From: Gammaproteobacteria bacterium
Lineage (GTDB): Bacteria > Pseudomonadota > Gammaproteobacteria > Arenicellales > Poriferihabitantaceae
Assembly (NCBI GenBank): GCA_024679435.1
Contig: JAIBDK010000122.1
Coordinates: forward strand, 1-7,018
Direction: 5' to 3'
Length of the DNA: 7,018 nt
In this document: positions 1-5,419 of the stretch, piece by piece
Layout of the letters: each line of letters opens with the position of its first letter
How positions within the stretch are numbered: position 1 is the first letter of the stretch
Position numbers and translations under genes: made by a program
The notes under the pieces: model-generated
Databases searched by the model: none
The model's input: only the letters and a program-made list of their open reading frames with translations
Told to the model about the DNA's origin: nothing

Positions 1-241
1 CTCCGCTAATCACGTGTTTGAATTTCGCTCACTAACCCGAAGATGACCAACAGGTTTTTCTCCCGACTCAATTGAATCTTTCGTGAAATAGTCGAGCTGA
101 CGCGTCACGTAATCATGGTTAAAACAGAGGGTCGACTGAAAGTTGCCGATAAGAGGATAACTGACACGCTGCTACGAAAGCCCATCTTCGACAAACCGTC
201 TCCTGCGAAAAATGGATCGAATCAAATCTAAAAAATCACAC
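1..241. other. Non-coding or unassigned left edge, downstream of the guanidinobutyrase gene
   Basis: I cannot assign a gene here. The minus strand holds two very short frames. One is 29 codons at 194 to 105, starting with TTG 5 nt after an AGGAG at 204-200. The other is 32 codons at 108 to 10, starting with GTG. They overlap as GTGA. The second frame also stays open upstream of its GTG to a TAG at 172-174, so 10-171 is free of stops. Neither peptide is recognised. A perfect 10-bp palindrome, TGACGCGTCA, lies at 98-107 across the junction. A run of six T residues on the minus strand follows the guanidinobutyrase stop, but no GC-rich stem precedes it, so I do not call a terminator. The stretch could be a 3' untranslated region, a decayed gene end, or an upstream region for something left of the window. 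Confidence 0.4.
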
Positions 242-1195
242 CTAAGCTCGACGGATACAGCCCGGGAAACTGCACAGCATCTCAAATACAAGATTCGCGG
301 CAAGCAATGAAGTGTTGCCCGTTGTGTCATAGGGTGGTGATACTTCCACCAGATCCGCACCAATTAGATTGAGCCCGTTAACCCCCCGAATAACCTCAAT
401 ACCTTGCGATGCGCTCAAGCCCCCCGGCTCAGGGGTGCCGGTGCCTGGCGCCACTGAAGGATCAAGCCCGTCTATATCAAAAGTCAGATAGGTTGGCGTA
501 TTCTGACCAATTTGCCCCCGAACTTCTTCCATTAACGGATTAAGGGATTTGTACCAGCACTCTTCCGCGGGGACCACTCTTGCCCCCTGATCTGTCGACC
601 AGTCAAAGTCATCCGCTGCATAGCCTGTAGTCCGCAAACCAATCTGAATCATTTTACTCCCATCAACCAGACCCTCTTCGATTGCGCGACGAAATATAGT
701 GCCGTGGGCAATTTTTTCACCGAACATAACGTCGTTGATATCAGCATGAGCATCCACATGCACAAGTGCCACCTTTCCGTGTTTCTTTGCCAATGCCCTT
801 AGAATCGGTAATGCGATGGTGTGATCACCGCCAAGCGTAACGGGTTTCGCTCCCGCTTCAACAATACTGTCGTAATACCGCTCAATGATATCCACCGATT
901 TCAGCAAATTAAAAGTATTGATTGGAACATCACCAATATCGGCCACCTGGAAACTGTCAAACGGAGCCGCTCTGGTTGCCATTCCATAAGGCCGGACCAG
1001 AACCGATTCACTGCGAATCTGACGGGGTCCGAATCGAGTTCCAGAACGGTTACTTGTTCCGACGTCCAGAGGGACCCCAACAATGGCAATGTCGAGGCCC
1101 TGCGCATCTGTCTGGGAAGGCAGTCTGAACATGGTTCCTGGACCTGCAAAACGGGGCATCTCATTGCCACCCAGCGGCTGATTAAATTCGCTCAA
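242..1195 (-). CDS. gbuA: Guanidinobutyrase (ureohydrolase/arginase family, GbuA-like)
   Basis: Cytoplasmic ureohydrolase expected to split 4-guanidinobutyrate into 4-aminobutyrate (GABA) and urea, a step in arginine catabolism through the oxidase or transaminase routes. The 317 residues match the usual family length. The binuclear Mn ligands are all visible: GGDH (His125), DAHAD (Asp148, His150, Asp152) and DIDGLDP (Asp240, Asp242), followed by EVSPP near residue 284. The N-terminal QPLGGNEMPRF and the NDxMFGEKIAHGT loop (Met157) are, from memory, like Pseudomonas aeruginosa GbuA and unlike arginase. That loop is where GbuA and guanidinopropionase differ, which favours guanidinobutyrate. The start is TTG, with GGAG 9 nt upstream (1208-1205); the first ATG would remove the conserved QPLGGNE segment. 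It lies 67 bp downstream of the 2-hydroxyacid dehydrogenase on the same strand and may share its transcript. The transporter and regulator found beside gbuA elsewhere are absent. Agmatinase or guanidinopropionase activity is the main alternative. Confidence 0.88.
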   Translation of the reverse strand: MSEFNQPLGGNEMPRFAGPGTMFRLPSQTDAQGLDIAIVGVPLDVGTSNRSGTRFGPRQIRSESVLVRPYGMATRAAPFDSFQVADIGDVPINTFNLLKSVDIIERYYDSIVEAGAKPVTLGGDHTIALPILRALAKKHGKVALVHVDAHADINDVMFGEKIAHGTIFRRAIEEGLVDGSKMIQIGLRTTGYAADDFDWSTDQGARVVPAEECWYKSLNPLMEEVRGQIGQNTPTYLTFDIDGLDPSVAPGTGTPEPGGLSASQGIEVIRGVNGLNLIGADLVEVSPPYDTTGNTSLLAANLVFEMLCSFPGCIRRA

Positions 1196-1203
1196 GATAG
1201 TAT

Positions 1204-1209
1204 TCTCCA
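1204..1209 (-). promoter_or_regulatory. Ribosome binding site that fixes the TTG start of guanidinobutyrase
   Basis: Read on the minus strand, TGGAGA precedes the TTG at 1195, with 8-9 nt between the purine core and the start codon. No comparable site sits before the first in-frame ATG (Met13), so the TTG start is preferred. The leader resembles the one before the enolase-superfamily gene at 5420. Confidence 0.6.
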
Positions 1210-1262
1210 GTTGATGTTTTGGCCGTCACGCCGCGCATTATCCCGTGCACCGAGACAACTCC

Positions 1263-2222
1263 TCATTTTACGAACCCGAGCTTTTTGTCCACCAAATTGT
1301 CCATTTTTTCGCCCGCGATAAACTCTGTCAGATTAGTTTTAAATAGATCAACCATAGCTTCCTCAAACCCGAAAAAGTCTCCTGAAATATGGGGAGAAAT
1401 GAACAAATTCTTAACGTTCCATAACGGATCATCTTTTTTTAGAGGTTCATTACAAAAAACGTCCAGCATCGCCCCCGCAATTTTTTGCTTCTCCAGCGCT
1501 TCTATAATATCTTTTTCTACGACAGCATTGCCACGACCCATGTTAATAAAATGTGCGCTAGGTTTCATCTGCTCAAAAAAACAACGATCAAAGAAACCCA
1601 GAGTATCCGCGGTAGAGGGCATAATACCGATCACCCAATCGAATCTATTTAAATCGTTTGCTAATTTTGCCGAATCAAGGATTTCCAGAAAGTCCTGATC
1701 ACCTTGCCGTGCTCGTCTCCCGGCTCCTGAGCACTCCATCCCCAAGGCGGCAAGCACTCGGGAAAACTCTCTGCCAATACTTCCGACTCCCACAATCAAG
1801 ACCCGATCACCTTTTATCTGACGTGAAATTCGATGCTCCCATATTTTCAATTTCTGATGTTCAAGGGTGGTTTGAAAATCCTTGGCAACCATCAGCATAT
1901 AGCCGAGCAACGTTTCAGCCATGGCTCTGTCAAATATCCCCCGGGCATTTGACAGCATTACATCACTGTTTCTCAACTCAGGAAAAAGGGCGGCATCCAC
2001 TCCCGCCCCGCACCAGTGAATCCATTTCAAATTTTTGGCTTTAGACCAGTGTTCTTTTAACTCATCACTTCTAAAATTCCAGCCCAGAATAATCTCCGTA
2101 TCCGGAAGTTCCCTGGCCATAGAGGTTTCGTCTGAAGCACAAACTACGTTAATATTCTCCGGTAGTGATCTTAATCCCGGCACTTCTTCCAGAGACTCGG
2201 CCCCTTGAATAAGCAATTTCAT
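1263..2222 (-). CDS. D-2-hydroxyacid dehydrogenase (glyoxylate/hydroxypyruvate reductase-like)
   Basis: Cytoplasmic oxidoreductase of the D-isomer-specific 2-hydroxyacid dehydrogenase family, interconverting a 2-keto acid and a D-2-hydroxy acid; the exact substrate is not readable. The 319 residues are full length. The nucleotide-binding Rossmann domain sits in the middle with GVGSIG at 145-150. The catalytic set is complete: Arg230 in NMGRG, Glu259 in CNEP and His278 in SPHISGDF. The substrate loop CGAGVD is at 71-76. After the second beta strand there is GRRAR (168-172) rather than an acidic residue, which in this family points to NADP(H) over NAD(H). The start is ATG at 2222, with only a weak AGGG upstream. 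The gene diverges from the LvaA/ACAD11-like kinase across 58 bp and precedes guanidinobutyrase on the same strand. Relatives include GhrA-like reductases and phosphoglycerate dehydrogenase. It lacks the C-terminal ACT domain of many SerA proteins, so a serine biosynthesis role is less likely. Confidence 0.85.
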   Translation of the reverse strand: MKLLIQGAESLEEVPGLRSLPENINVVCASDETSMARELPDTEIILGWNFRSDELKEHWSKAKNLKWIHWCGAGVDAALFPELRNSDVMLSNARGIFDRAMAETLLGYMLMVAKDFQTTLEHQKLKIWEHRISRQIKGDRVLIVGVGSIGREFSRVLAALGMECSGAGRRARQGDQDFLEILDSAKLANDLNRFDWVIGIMPSTADTLGFFDRCFFEQMKPSAHFINMGRGNAVVEKDIIEALEKQKIAGAMLDVFCNEPLKKDDPLWNVKNLFISPHISGDFFGFEEAMVDLFKTNLTEFIAGEKMDNLVDKKLGFVK

Positions 2223-2225
2223 AAA

Positions 2226-2255
2226 CTGACAACCCTGATCTATTAAACGTTAAAT
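2226..2255 (+). promoter_or_regulatory. Possible sigma70-like promoter for the kinase/peptidase pair
   Basis: CTGACA (2226-2231) and TTAAAT (2250-2255) are separated by 18 bp and match the -35 and -10 consensus at 5/6 and 4/6 positions. Transcription would begin near 2262, within the inverted repeat at 2259-2281, giving a leader of about 20 nt. The assignment rests on consensus matching only. Confidence 0.3.
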
Positions 2256-2268
2256 TTTTAGTGGACAA
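2242..2268 (-). promoter_or_regulatory. Possible divergent promoter for the 2-hydroxyacid dehydrogenase
   Basis: Read on the minus strand, TTGTCC (2268-2263) and TTTAAT (2247-2242) are separated by 15 bp, which is short. They match consensus at 4/6 and 5/6 positions. The element overlaps the opposite-strand promoter candidate and the left arm of the inverted repeat at 2259-2281. Confidence 0.25.
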
Positions 2269-2281
2269 TCATAATCCACTA
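2259..2281. promoter_or_regulatory. Inverted repeat at the kinase start, candidate operator or leader hairpin
   Basis: TAGTGGA (2259-2265) and TCCACTA (2275-2281) are perfect 7-bp complementary arms around a 9-nt AT-rich spacer. The right arm ends on the A of the ATG at 2281. As DNA it is a dyad placed to block the plus-strand promoter, and its left arm overlaps the minus-strand -35 candidate. As RNA it could form a hairpin occluding the start. No Shine-Dalgarno sequence is visible in front of this ATG. Confidence 0.4.
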
Positions 2282-3327
2282 TGGCCACTTATAATACGCC
2301 TGAAAGCATGTCAAATTCGTCCGATCTAAATCTGGATTCATTGCAGAAGTATCTGCATAAAAACCTTGCCGGATTCACTCCGATACGGACGATTAAAAAA
2401 TTTAAAAACGGCCAGTCTAACCCGACCTACCTGCTGTCCTGCCAAAAAAAATCCCTGGTATTGCGTAAAAAACCCGTGGGGAAGTTATTAAAATCTGCGC
2501 ATGCCATAGAGCGCGAATACAAAGTTATGACCGCATTGTCAAAAACCGCTATTCCGGTTCCAAAAACCAGACTGCTATGCGAGGACGAATCCGTCATTGG
2601 AACGGCATTTTTTATCATGGAATACGTTGAGGGGCGCATATTCTGGAATCCGGTTCTTCCAGATCTCCCTGCGGTTGAAAAGCGGGAAGTCTTTACACAA
2701 ATGGCAAAATTATTATCTGATTTACATAAAATTGATGCGCAGAAAGTCGGGCTTACCGATTTTGGCAAGCCCGGAAATTACTATGCCAGGCAACTGGACC
2801 GCTGGGTCAGACAATACTATTTGTCGGAAACTGGAAAAATTAACGAGATCAATCAGTTGATCTGTTGGTTGCAACAAAACCTCGTCGAAGATGATCAAAA
2901 GTCATGCCTTGTCCACGGAGATTTTCGACTGGATAACATTATTTTTGACTTTAAACACCCTCAAATCATCGCCCTGCTAGATTGGGAACTATCTACGTTA
3001 GGGCATCCCTATGCTGATCTTGCTTACCAGTGCATGCAGTTACGCTTGCCGGACAATGAACTACTACCCGGCCTCGGATCTCACAATCGCAAGCAACTTG
3101 GCATTCCGTCCGAAAAGGAATACGTAAAGCTATATTGTCAACTCAGCGGCATTCCCTCAATTCCTCACTGGGAATTTTATATTGCTTTCAGCTTTTTCAG
3201 ATTCGCGGCCATTTTACAAGGGGTTAAGAAACGAGCCATAGACGGGAATGCATCCAGTAAACGCGCCTACAAATTGGGAGATTTGGTACAGCCTATGGCC
3301 CAAATGGCGCTGAACTCGATTCAATGA
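2281..3327 (+). CDS. APH-fold kinase of the LvaA/ACAD10-ACAD11 type, probable hydroxyacyl-CoA kinase
   Basis: Phosphotransferase with an aminoglycoside-phosphotransferase fold, most like the N-terminal kinase domain of ACAD10/ACAD11 and bacterial LvaA. Those proteins phosphorylate the 4-hydroxyl of 4-hydroxyacyl-CoA so that a partner acyl-CoA dehydrogenase can remove phosphate. Visible elements, in order: nucleotide loop GQSNPTYLL (44-52), Lys region VLRKKP (60-65), helix-C IEREY with Glu78, VIGTAFFIMEYVEG, catalytic loop VHGDFRLDN (Asp214, Asn219), metal motif LLDWELSTLGHP (Asp234), and a C-terminal SFFRFAAILQGVKKR signature. At 348 residues it is a stand-alone kinase. The start is uncertain: ATG 2281 has no clear ribosome site, and ATG 2308 (Met10) follows a weak GAAAG. 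It overlaps the M23 gene by ATGA, implying translational coupling. No acyl-CoA dehydrogenase or CoA ligase is in the window, so the substrate is inferred. Aminoglycoside resistance is unlikely given the family match. Confidence 0.85.
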   Translation: MATYNTPESMSNSSDLNLDSLQKYLHKNLAGFTPIRTIKKFKNGQSNPTYLLSCQKKSLVLRKKPVGKLLKSAHAIEREYKVMTALSKTAIPVPKTRLLCEDESVIGTAFFIMEYVEGRIFWNPVLPDLPAVEKREVFTQMAKLLSDLHKIDAQKVGLTDFGKPGNYYARQLDRWVRQYYLSETGKINEINQLICWLQQNLVEDDQKSCLVHGDFRLDNIIFDFKHPQIIALLDWELSTLGHPYADLAYQCMQLRLPDNELLPGLGSHNRKQLGIPSEKEYVKLYCQLSGIPSIPHWEFYIAFSFFRFAAILQGVKKRAIDGNASSKRAYKLGDLVQPMAQMALNSIQ

Positions 3328-4040
3328 AACTTGACCACACTCGTTTTGCTCGTCGGTTATCCGGTTTATACTCCCAACCGCTGCAACGCCGCTTTTCAAT
3401 GCTCGTTTTGACGCTTGTTGTCGTGTTCCTCAGCGGATGCATCAACTATCGCGCAAACTATCATCAGCCAAGGTTTGGCCTCGTAGCGAAAGACGCCCAA
3501 AGCATCACCTTGAGCGGTGAACCCGTATCAATACCTGCGAACGCACCATCGGTTAGCCAGGGTTTCAGTCCGGCACCTGAGGAAAAAACACCCGGCGACT
3601 TTCATATAGACCATCCCGGAATTGACATCGTTGGAGAACGGGATACGCCAATTTTAGCGGCGGCAGATGGAACGGTTCTGCGCTCAGCATTTGACCCTAT
3701 GTTCGGCAACCAGATATCTATTGTTCACGACCAAAGCTTCAATGGCAAAACAATCAAGACAAACTACTACCATCTAAACCAAAAAACCGTTTCTCAAGGA
3801 GATCGCATCCTCATGGGAGAACAAATTGGCGGCCTGGGAACCACCGGTGTATTGGCATCATTTTTACATCTTCACTTTGAGGTGCGGGAGGCTGTTAACG
3901 GACAATGGCAACCTCTCAATCCGCATTTATTCTGGGCGGATGGCATTGGCCGAGTCACCTGTTTCTCAGAATATGTCCGAGTTAAAAGTGAAGTTAGCAA
4001 GCAACTAATACTCAGCTATCCGGTCAAATGTAAAGAATAA
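3324..4040 (+). CDS. M23-family metallopeptidase, predicted lipoprotein
   Basis: Probable envelope-anchored zinc endopeptidase or LytM-like factor acting on peptidoglycan cross-links. Residues 1-25 are basic and polar, 26-38 are hydrophobic, and LSGC forms a lipobox with Cys39; the next residue is Ile, not Asp, so outer-membrane sorting is expected. The LytM domain covers about 95-205. All zinc and catalytic positions are present: HPGID (His97, Asp101), YYHL (His150) and HLHF (His182, His184). An active peptidase rather than a degenerate EnvC/NlpD-like activator is therefore expected. No LysM, SH3 or coiled-coil region is seen. Cys213 and Cys236 in the C-terminal tail could form a disulfide. 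The ATG overlaps the stop of the upstream kinase as ATGA, so translation is probably coupled. A start at Met26 (3399) would give a more typical short signal peptide but lose the overlap. Confidence 0.85.
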   Translation: MKLDHTRFARRLSGLYSQPLQRRFSMLVLTLVVVFLSGCINYRANYHQPRFGLVAKDAQSITLSGEPVSIPANAPSVSQGFSPAPEEKTPGDFHIDHPGIDIVGERDTPILAAADGTVLRSAFDPMFGNQISIVHDQSFNGKTIKTNYYHLNQKTVSQGDRILMGEQIGGLGTTGVLASFLHLHFEVREAVNGQWQPLNPHLFWADGIGRVTCFSEYVRVKSEVSKQLILSYPVKCKE

Positions 4041-4070
4041 ATTCTCAGTAATTATTCAGAAACTCTCACC

Positions 4071-4472
4071 TCAATCGACAGTAATCCAGTCGACAATATG
4101 CTCCGGAATCTGATCTTCATGAACATATTTTTCAGACACAACCCGTCCACCGACCGATCGTGTAGCAGGGTTCTGCATAGCGCGGCTAATAGATCGGTTT
4201 TCATGGACTAGTCGATAGGCACACGTAAACGGCATTTGCGCTAAAACATCCAGATTTTGCCGATCAAGCACCACACATTCGGGTTTTATCGAGCCTCGAT
4301 TGGGGTAATCCATGCAGCGACAAGTCTCGACATCTAAAAACTCACAGGCGATATTGGTGTAAACGATCTCTTCGGTATCTTCATCCTGTAATTTAACAAC
4401 ACAACACCTGCCGCATCCATCACATATATCCTCCCATTCAGAATCTGTTAACTGCAACAACGGGCTGATCAA
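4071..4472 (-). CDS. ycgN: YcgN-family cysteine-cluster protein (UPF0260)
   Basis: Small cytoplasmic protein of the YkgJ/YcgN cysteine-cluster group, of unestablished function. The cysteines probably bind zinc or an iron-sulfur centre. With the chosen start it has 133 residues and nine cysteines in the conserved arrangement: CDGCGRCC (17, 20, 23, 24), NIAC (43), TCRC (51, 53), PEC (66) and FTCAYRL (84). TDSEWEDICDGCGRCC and the MPFTCAYRL region closely resemble E. coli YcgN. I place the start at TTG 4472 because AGGAGG at 4485-4480 lies exactly 7 nt upstream. A longer reading from TTG 4490 would put the ribosome site inside the gene. The N-terminus is shorter than E. coli YcgN and lacks its FWxxKxL segment. 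The gene lies 27 nt downstream of the GST stop on the same strand, so the two are probably cotranscribed. Confidence 0.87.
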   Translation of the reverse strand: MISPLLQLTDSEWEDICDGCGRCCVVKLQDEDTEEIVYTNIACEFLDVETCRCMDYPNRGSIKPECVVLDRQNLDVLAQMPFTCAYRLVHENRSISRAMQNPATRSVGGRVVSEKYVHEDQIPEHIVDWITVD

Positions 4473-4479
4473 AACATAT

Positions 4480-4485
4480 CCTCCT
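4480..4485 (-). promoter_or_regulatory. Strong Shine-Dalgarno site that sets the ycgN start
   Basis: AGGAGG on the minus strand, 7 nt before TTG 4472. An ATG at 4477 lies only 2 nt from it, is out of frame and hits TGA after one sense codon, so it cannot be the start. The site falls in the 27-nt gap after the GST stop. Confidence 0.7.
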
Positions 4486-4499
4486 TGCAAACGTTACCG

Positions 4500-5129
4500 C
4501 TAAGGCATCGGCAGGGGCTGATCACTGGGAGGCACATCCCACCCTCTTTGCACTGCGGGGCGATGGGCGATTGAGCAATACCAGCGCCTTACCTCTGGAT
4601 AATCGTTCAGATTAATGCTTTGCCAGTTAAACCGCGCAATCCACGGCCATACCGCCATATCCACGATGGAGTACTCGCCAACAATATACTCCCTGCCCTG
4701 AAGCCTGGTATTGAGCACGCCATACAACCGTTTCGCCTCATTTAAATATCTTTCCTCAGCATAGGGCACCTTACCGGGGTTAAATTTGGTGAAGTGATGC
4801 ACCTGGCCGAACATAGGGCCAATATGCCCCATTTGAAACATCATCCACTCCAGGGCATGCCATTTTTCATGCCCCACAACGGGTAGAAACTGCCCGGTCT
4901 TATCCGCTAAATAAAACAAGATTGCGCCGGATTCAGATAATGTCACCCCGCAATCATGATCGATGATGACGGGAATTTTTCCGTTTGGATTCATGGCTAT
5001 GAATGACTCACTGTTTTGATCACCGTTGCCAATATTTACGGGAATCACCTTATGTTCTAGCCCGGTTTCTTCCAGCATTATTGAAATCTTGCGTCCATTA
5101 GGCGTAGACCAGGTATAAAAATCAATCAT
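4500..5129 (-). CDS. Glutathione S-transferase family protein, nu-class (YfcG-like)
   Basis: Cytoplasmic glutathione-dependent protein. The closest family I recognise is E. coli YfcG, which has disulfide-bond reductase activity and weak classical transferase activity. The thioredoxin-like N-terminal domain holds STPNG, with Thr9 and Asn11 at the YfcG positions, then NPNGKIPVI (cis-Pro loop) and SESGAI (Glu66, Ser67) for glutathione binding. A helical C-terminal domain includes GPMFGQVHHF, PYAEERY and YSIVDMAVWPW. I chose ATG 5129 because it gives MIDFYTWSTPNG, in register with YfcG, and 209 residues. A GTG at 5141 would add four residues. Neither start has a clear ribosome site; the minus strand reads CTCCTTT just upstream. 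It precedes ycgN and diverges from the enolase-superfamily gene. The context suggests a redox or thiol-detoxification role, but no substrate can be read. Confidence 0.87.
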   Translation of the reverse strand: MIDFYTWSTPNGRKISIMLEETGLEHKVIPVNIGNGDQNSESFIAMNPNGKIPVIIDHDCGVTLSESGAILFYLADKTGQFLPVVGHEKWHALEWMMFQMGHIGPMFGQVHHFTKFNPGKVPYAEERYLNEAKRLYGVLNTRLQGREYIVGEYSIVDMAVWPWIARFNWQSINLNDYPEVRRWYCSIAHRPAVQRGWDVPPSDQPLPMP

Positions 5130-5208
5130 CACAGAATTCACAAAGGAGTTGAACAGCAGACGAATACTAGTCGATAACCTGGGCCCCGTCAGCTAAAACC
5201 TCATTAAT

Positions 5209-5245
5209 TTCTTCAAAATAAAACTCAACAAGTTATGTTGAAGAA
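5209..5245. promoter_or_regulatory. Overlapping inverted repeats, candidate regulator site
   Basis: The outer arms TTCTTCAA (5209-5216) and TTGAAGAA (5238-5245) are a perfect 8-bp match over a 21-nt spacer. An inner dyad, TCAACA (5225-5230) and TGTTGA (5236-5241), has a 5-nt spacer and shares part of the same right arm, so only one pairing can form at once. The inner dyad is the size of a LysR-type or similar dimeric operator. No regulator gene is present to link it to. Confidence 0.35.
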
Positions 5246-5247
5246 TC

Positions 5248-5266
5248 ACCAGCATCGATCGCTGGT
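5248..5266. promoter_or_regulatory. GC-rich inverted repeat, candidate operator
   Basis: ACCAGC (5248-5253) and GCTGGT (5261-5266) are perfect 6-bp arms around a 7-nt ATCGATC spacer. No T-run follows on either strand, so it is not an intrinsic terminator. Its position upstream of both divergent genes fits an operator. Confidence 0.35.
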
Positions 5267-5312
5267 AGCACGTCATTAATACCGGATTTTCAAGCACCCG
5301 TTTTCCTCGATT

Positions 5313-5341
5313 TTGTTTCCACTATGCTTTAGGATTAAATT
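5313..5341 (+). promoter_or_regulatory. Possible sigma70-like promoter for the enolase-superfamily gene
   Basis: TTGTTT (5313-5318), 17-bp spacer and TAAATT (5336-5341) give partial consensus matches. Transcription from here would start near 5349, next to the dyad GAGCA-N6-TGCTC. A competing -35-like TTCACA at 5371-5376 lacks a well-spaced -10. Confidence 0.25.
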
Positions 5342-5349
5342 ACCCTTTA

Positions 5350-5365
5350 GAGCACACAGATGCTC
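5350..5365. promoter_or_regulatory. Short dyad near the predicted transcription start, candidate operator
   Basis: GAGCA (5350-5354) and TGCTC (5361-5365) are 5-bp complementary arms with a 6-nt spacer. They sit at about +1 to +17 relative to the candidate promoter, a position typical for repression. With 5-bp arms it could occur by chance. Confidence 0.25.
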
Positions 5366-5405
5366 GACCTTTCACAACGCATAAGTAAAATACAAATATC
5401 TGACT

Positions 5406-5410
5406 GGAGA
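5406..5410 (+). promoter_or_regulatory. Ribosome binding site for the enolase-superfamily gene
   Basis: GGAGA lies 9 nt before the TTG at 5420 and supports that start. The leader ACTGGAGATACT is nearly identical to the one before guanidinobutyrase (ACTGGAGAATACT). Confidence 0.55.
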
Positions 5411-5419
5411 TACTGTTAG

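Larger units (their letters stand above)
5142..5419. promoter_or_regulatory. Divergent intergenic region between the GST and enolase-superfamily genes
   Basis: No confident gene lies in these 278 bp. They contain three inverted-repeat clusters (5209-5245, 5248-5266, 5350-5365), a possible plus-strand promoter (5313-5341) and the ribosome site of the downstream gene. On the minus strand one phase is open in three consecutive blocks (5322-5293, 5289-5236, 5232-5170) broken by TGA, TAA and TAG. The last block reads protein-like (EEINEVLADGAQVID) but is too short to assign. No clear GST promoter was found. Confidence 0.5.

Noticed and set aside
821..1321. 166-codon plus-strand frame over the guanidinobutyrase start
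   Set aside because: It is antisense to a clearly conserved gene and its translation has no recognisable domain.
1219..2044. Plus-strand frames of 159 and 128 codons inside the 2-hydroxyacid dehydrogenase
   Set aside because: They are antisense to a gene with an intact catalytic set, and their translations show no family features.
4035..4057. GAATAA-N11-TTATTC inverted repeat after the M23 stop
   Set aside because: The stem is entirely weak pairs plus one GC and has no T-run; it is not convincing as a terminator between the converging genes.
4473..4490. TTG 4490 as the ycgN start
   Set aside because: It lies upstream of the AGGAGG, which would then be inside the coding region; TTG 4472 has ideal spacing.
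5130..5141. GTG 5141 as the GST start
   Set aside because: It has no ribosome site, and ATG 5129 puts the Thr-Pro-Asn motif in the same register as YfcG.
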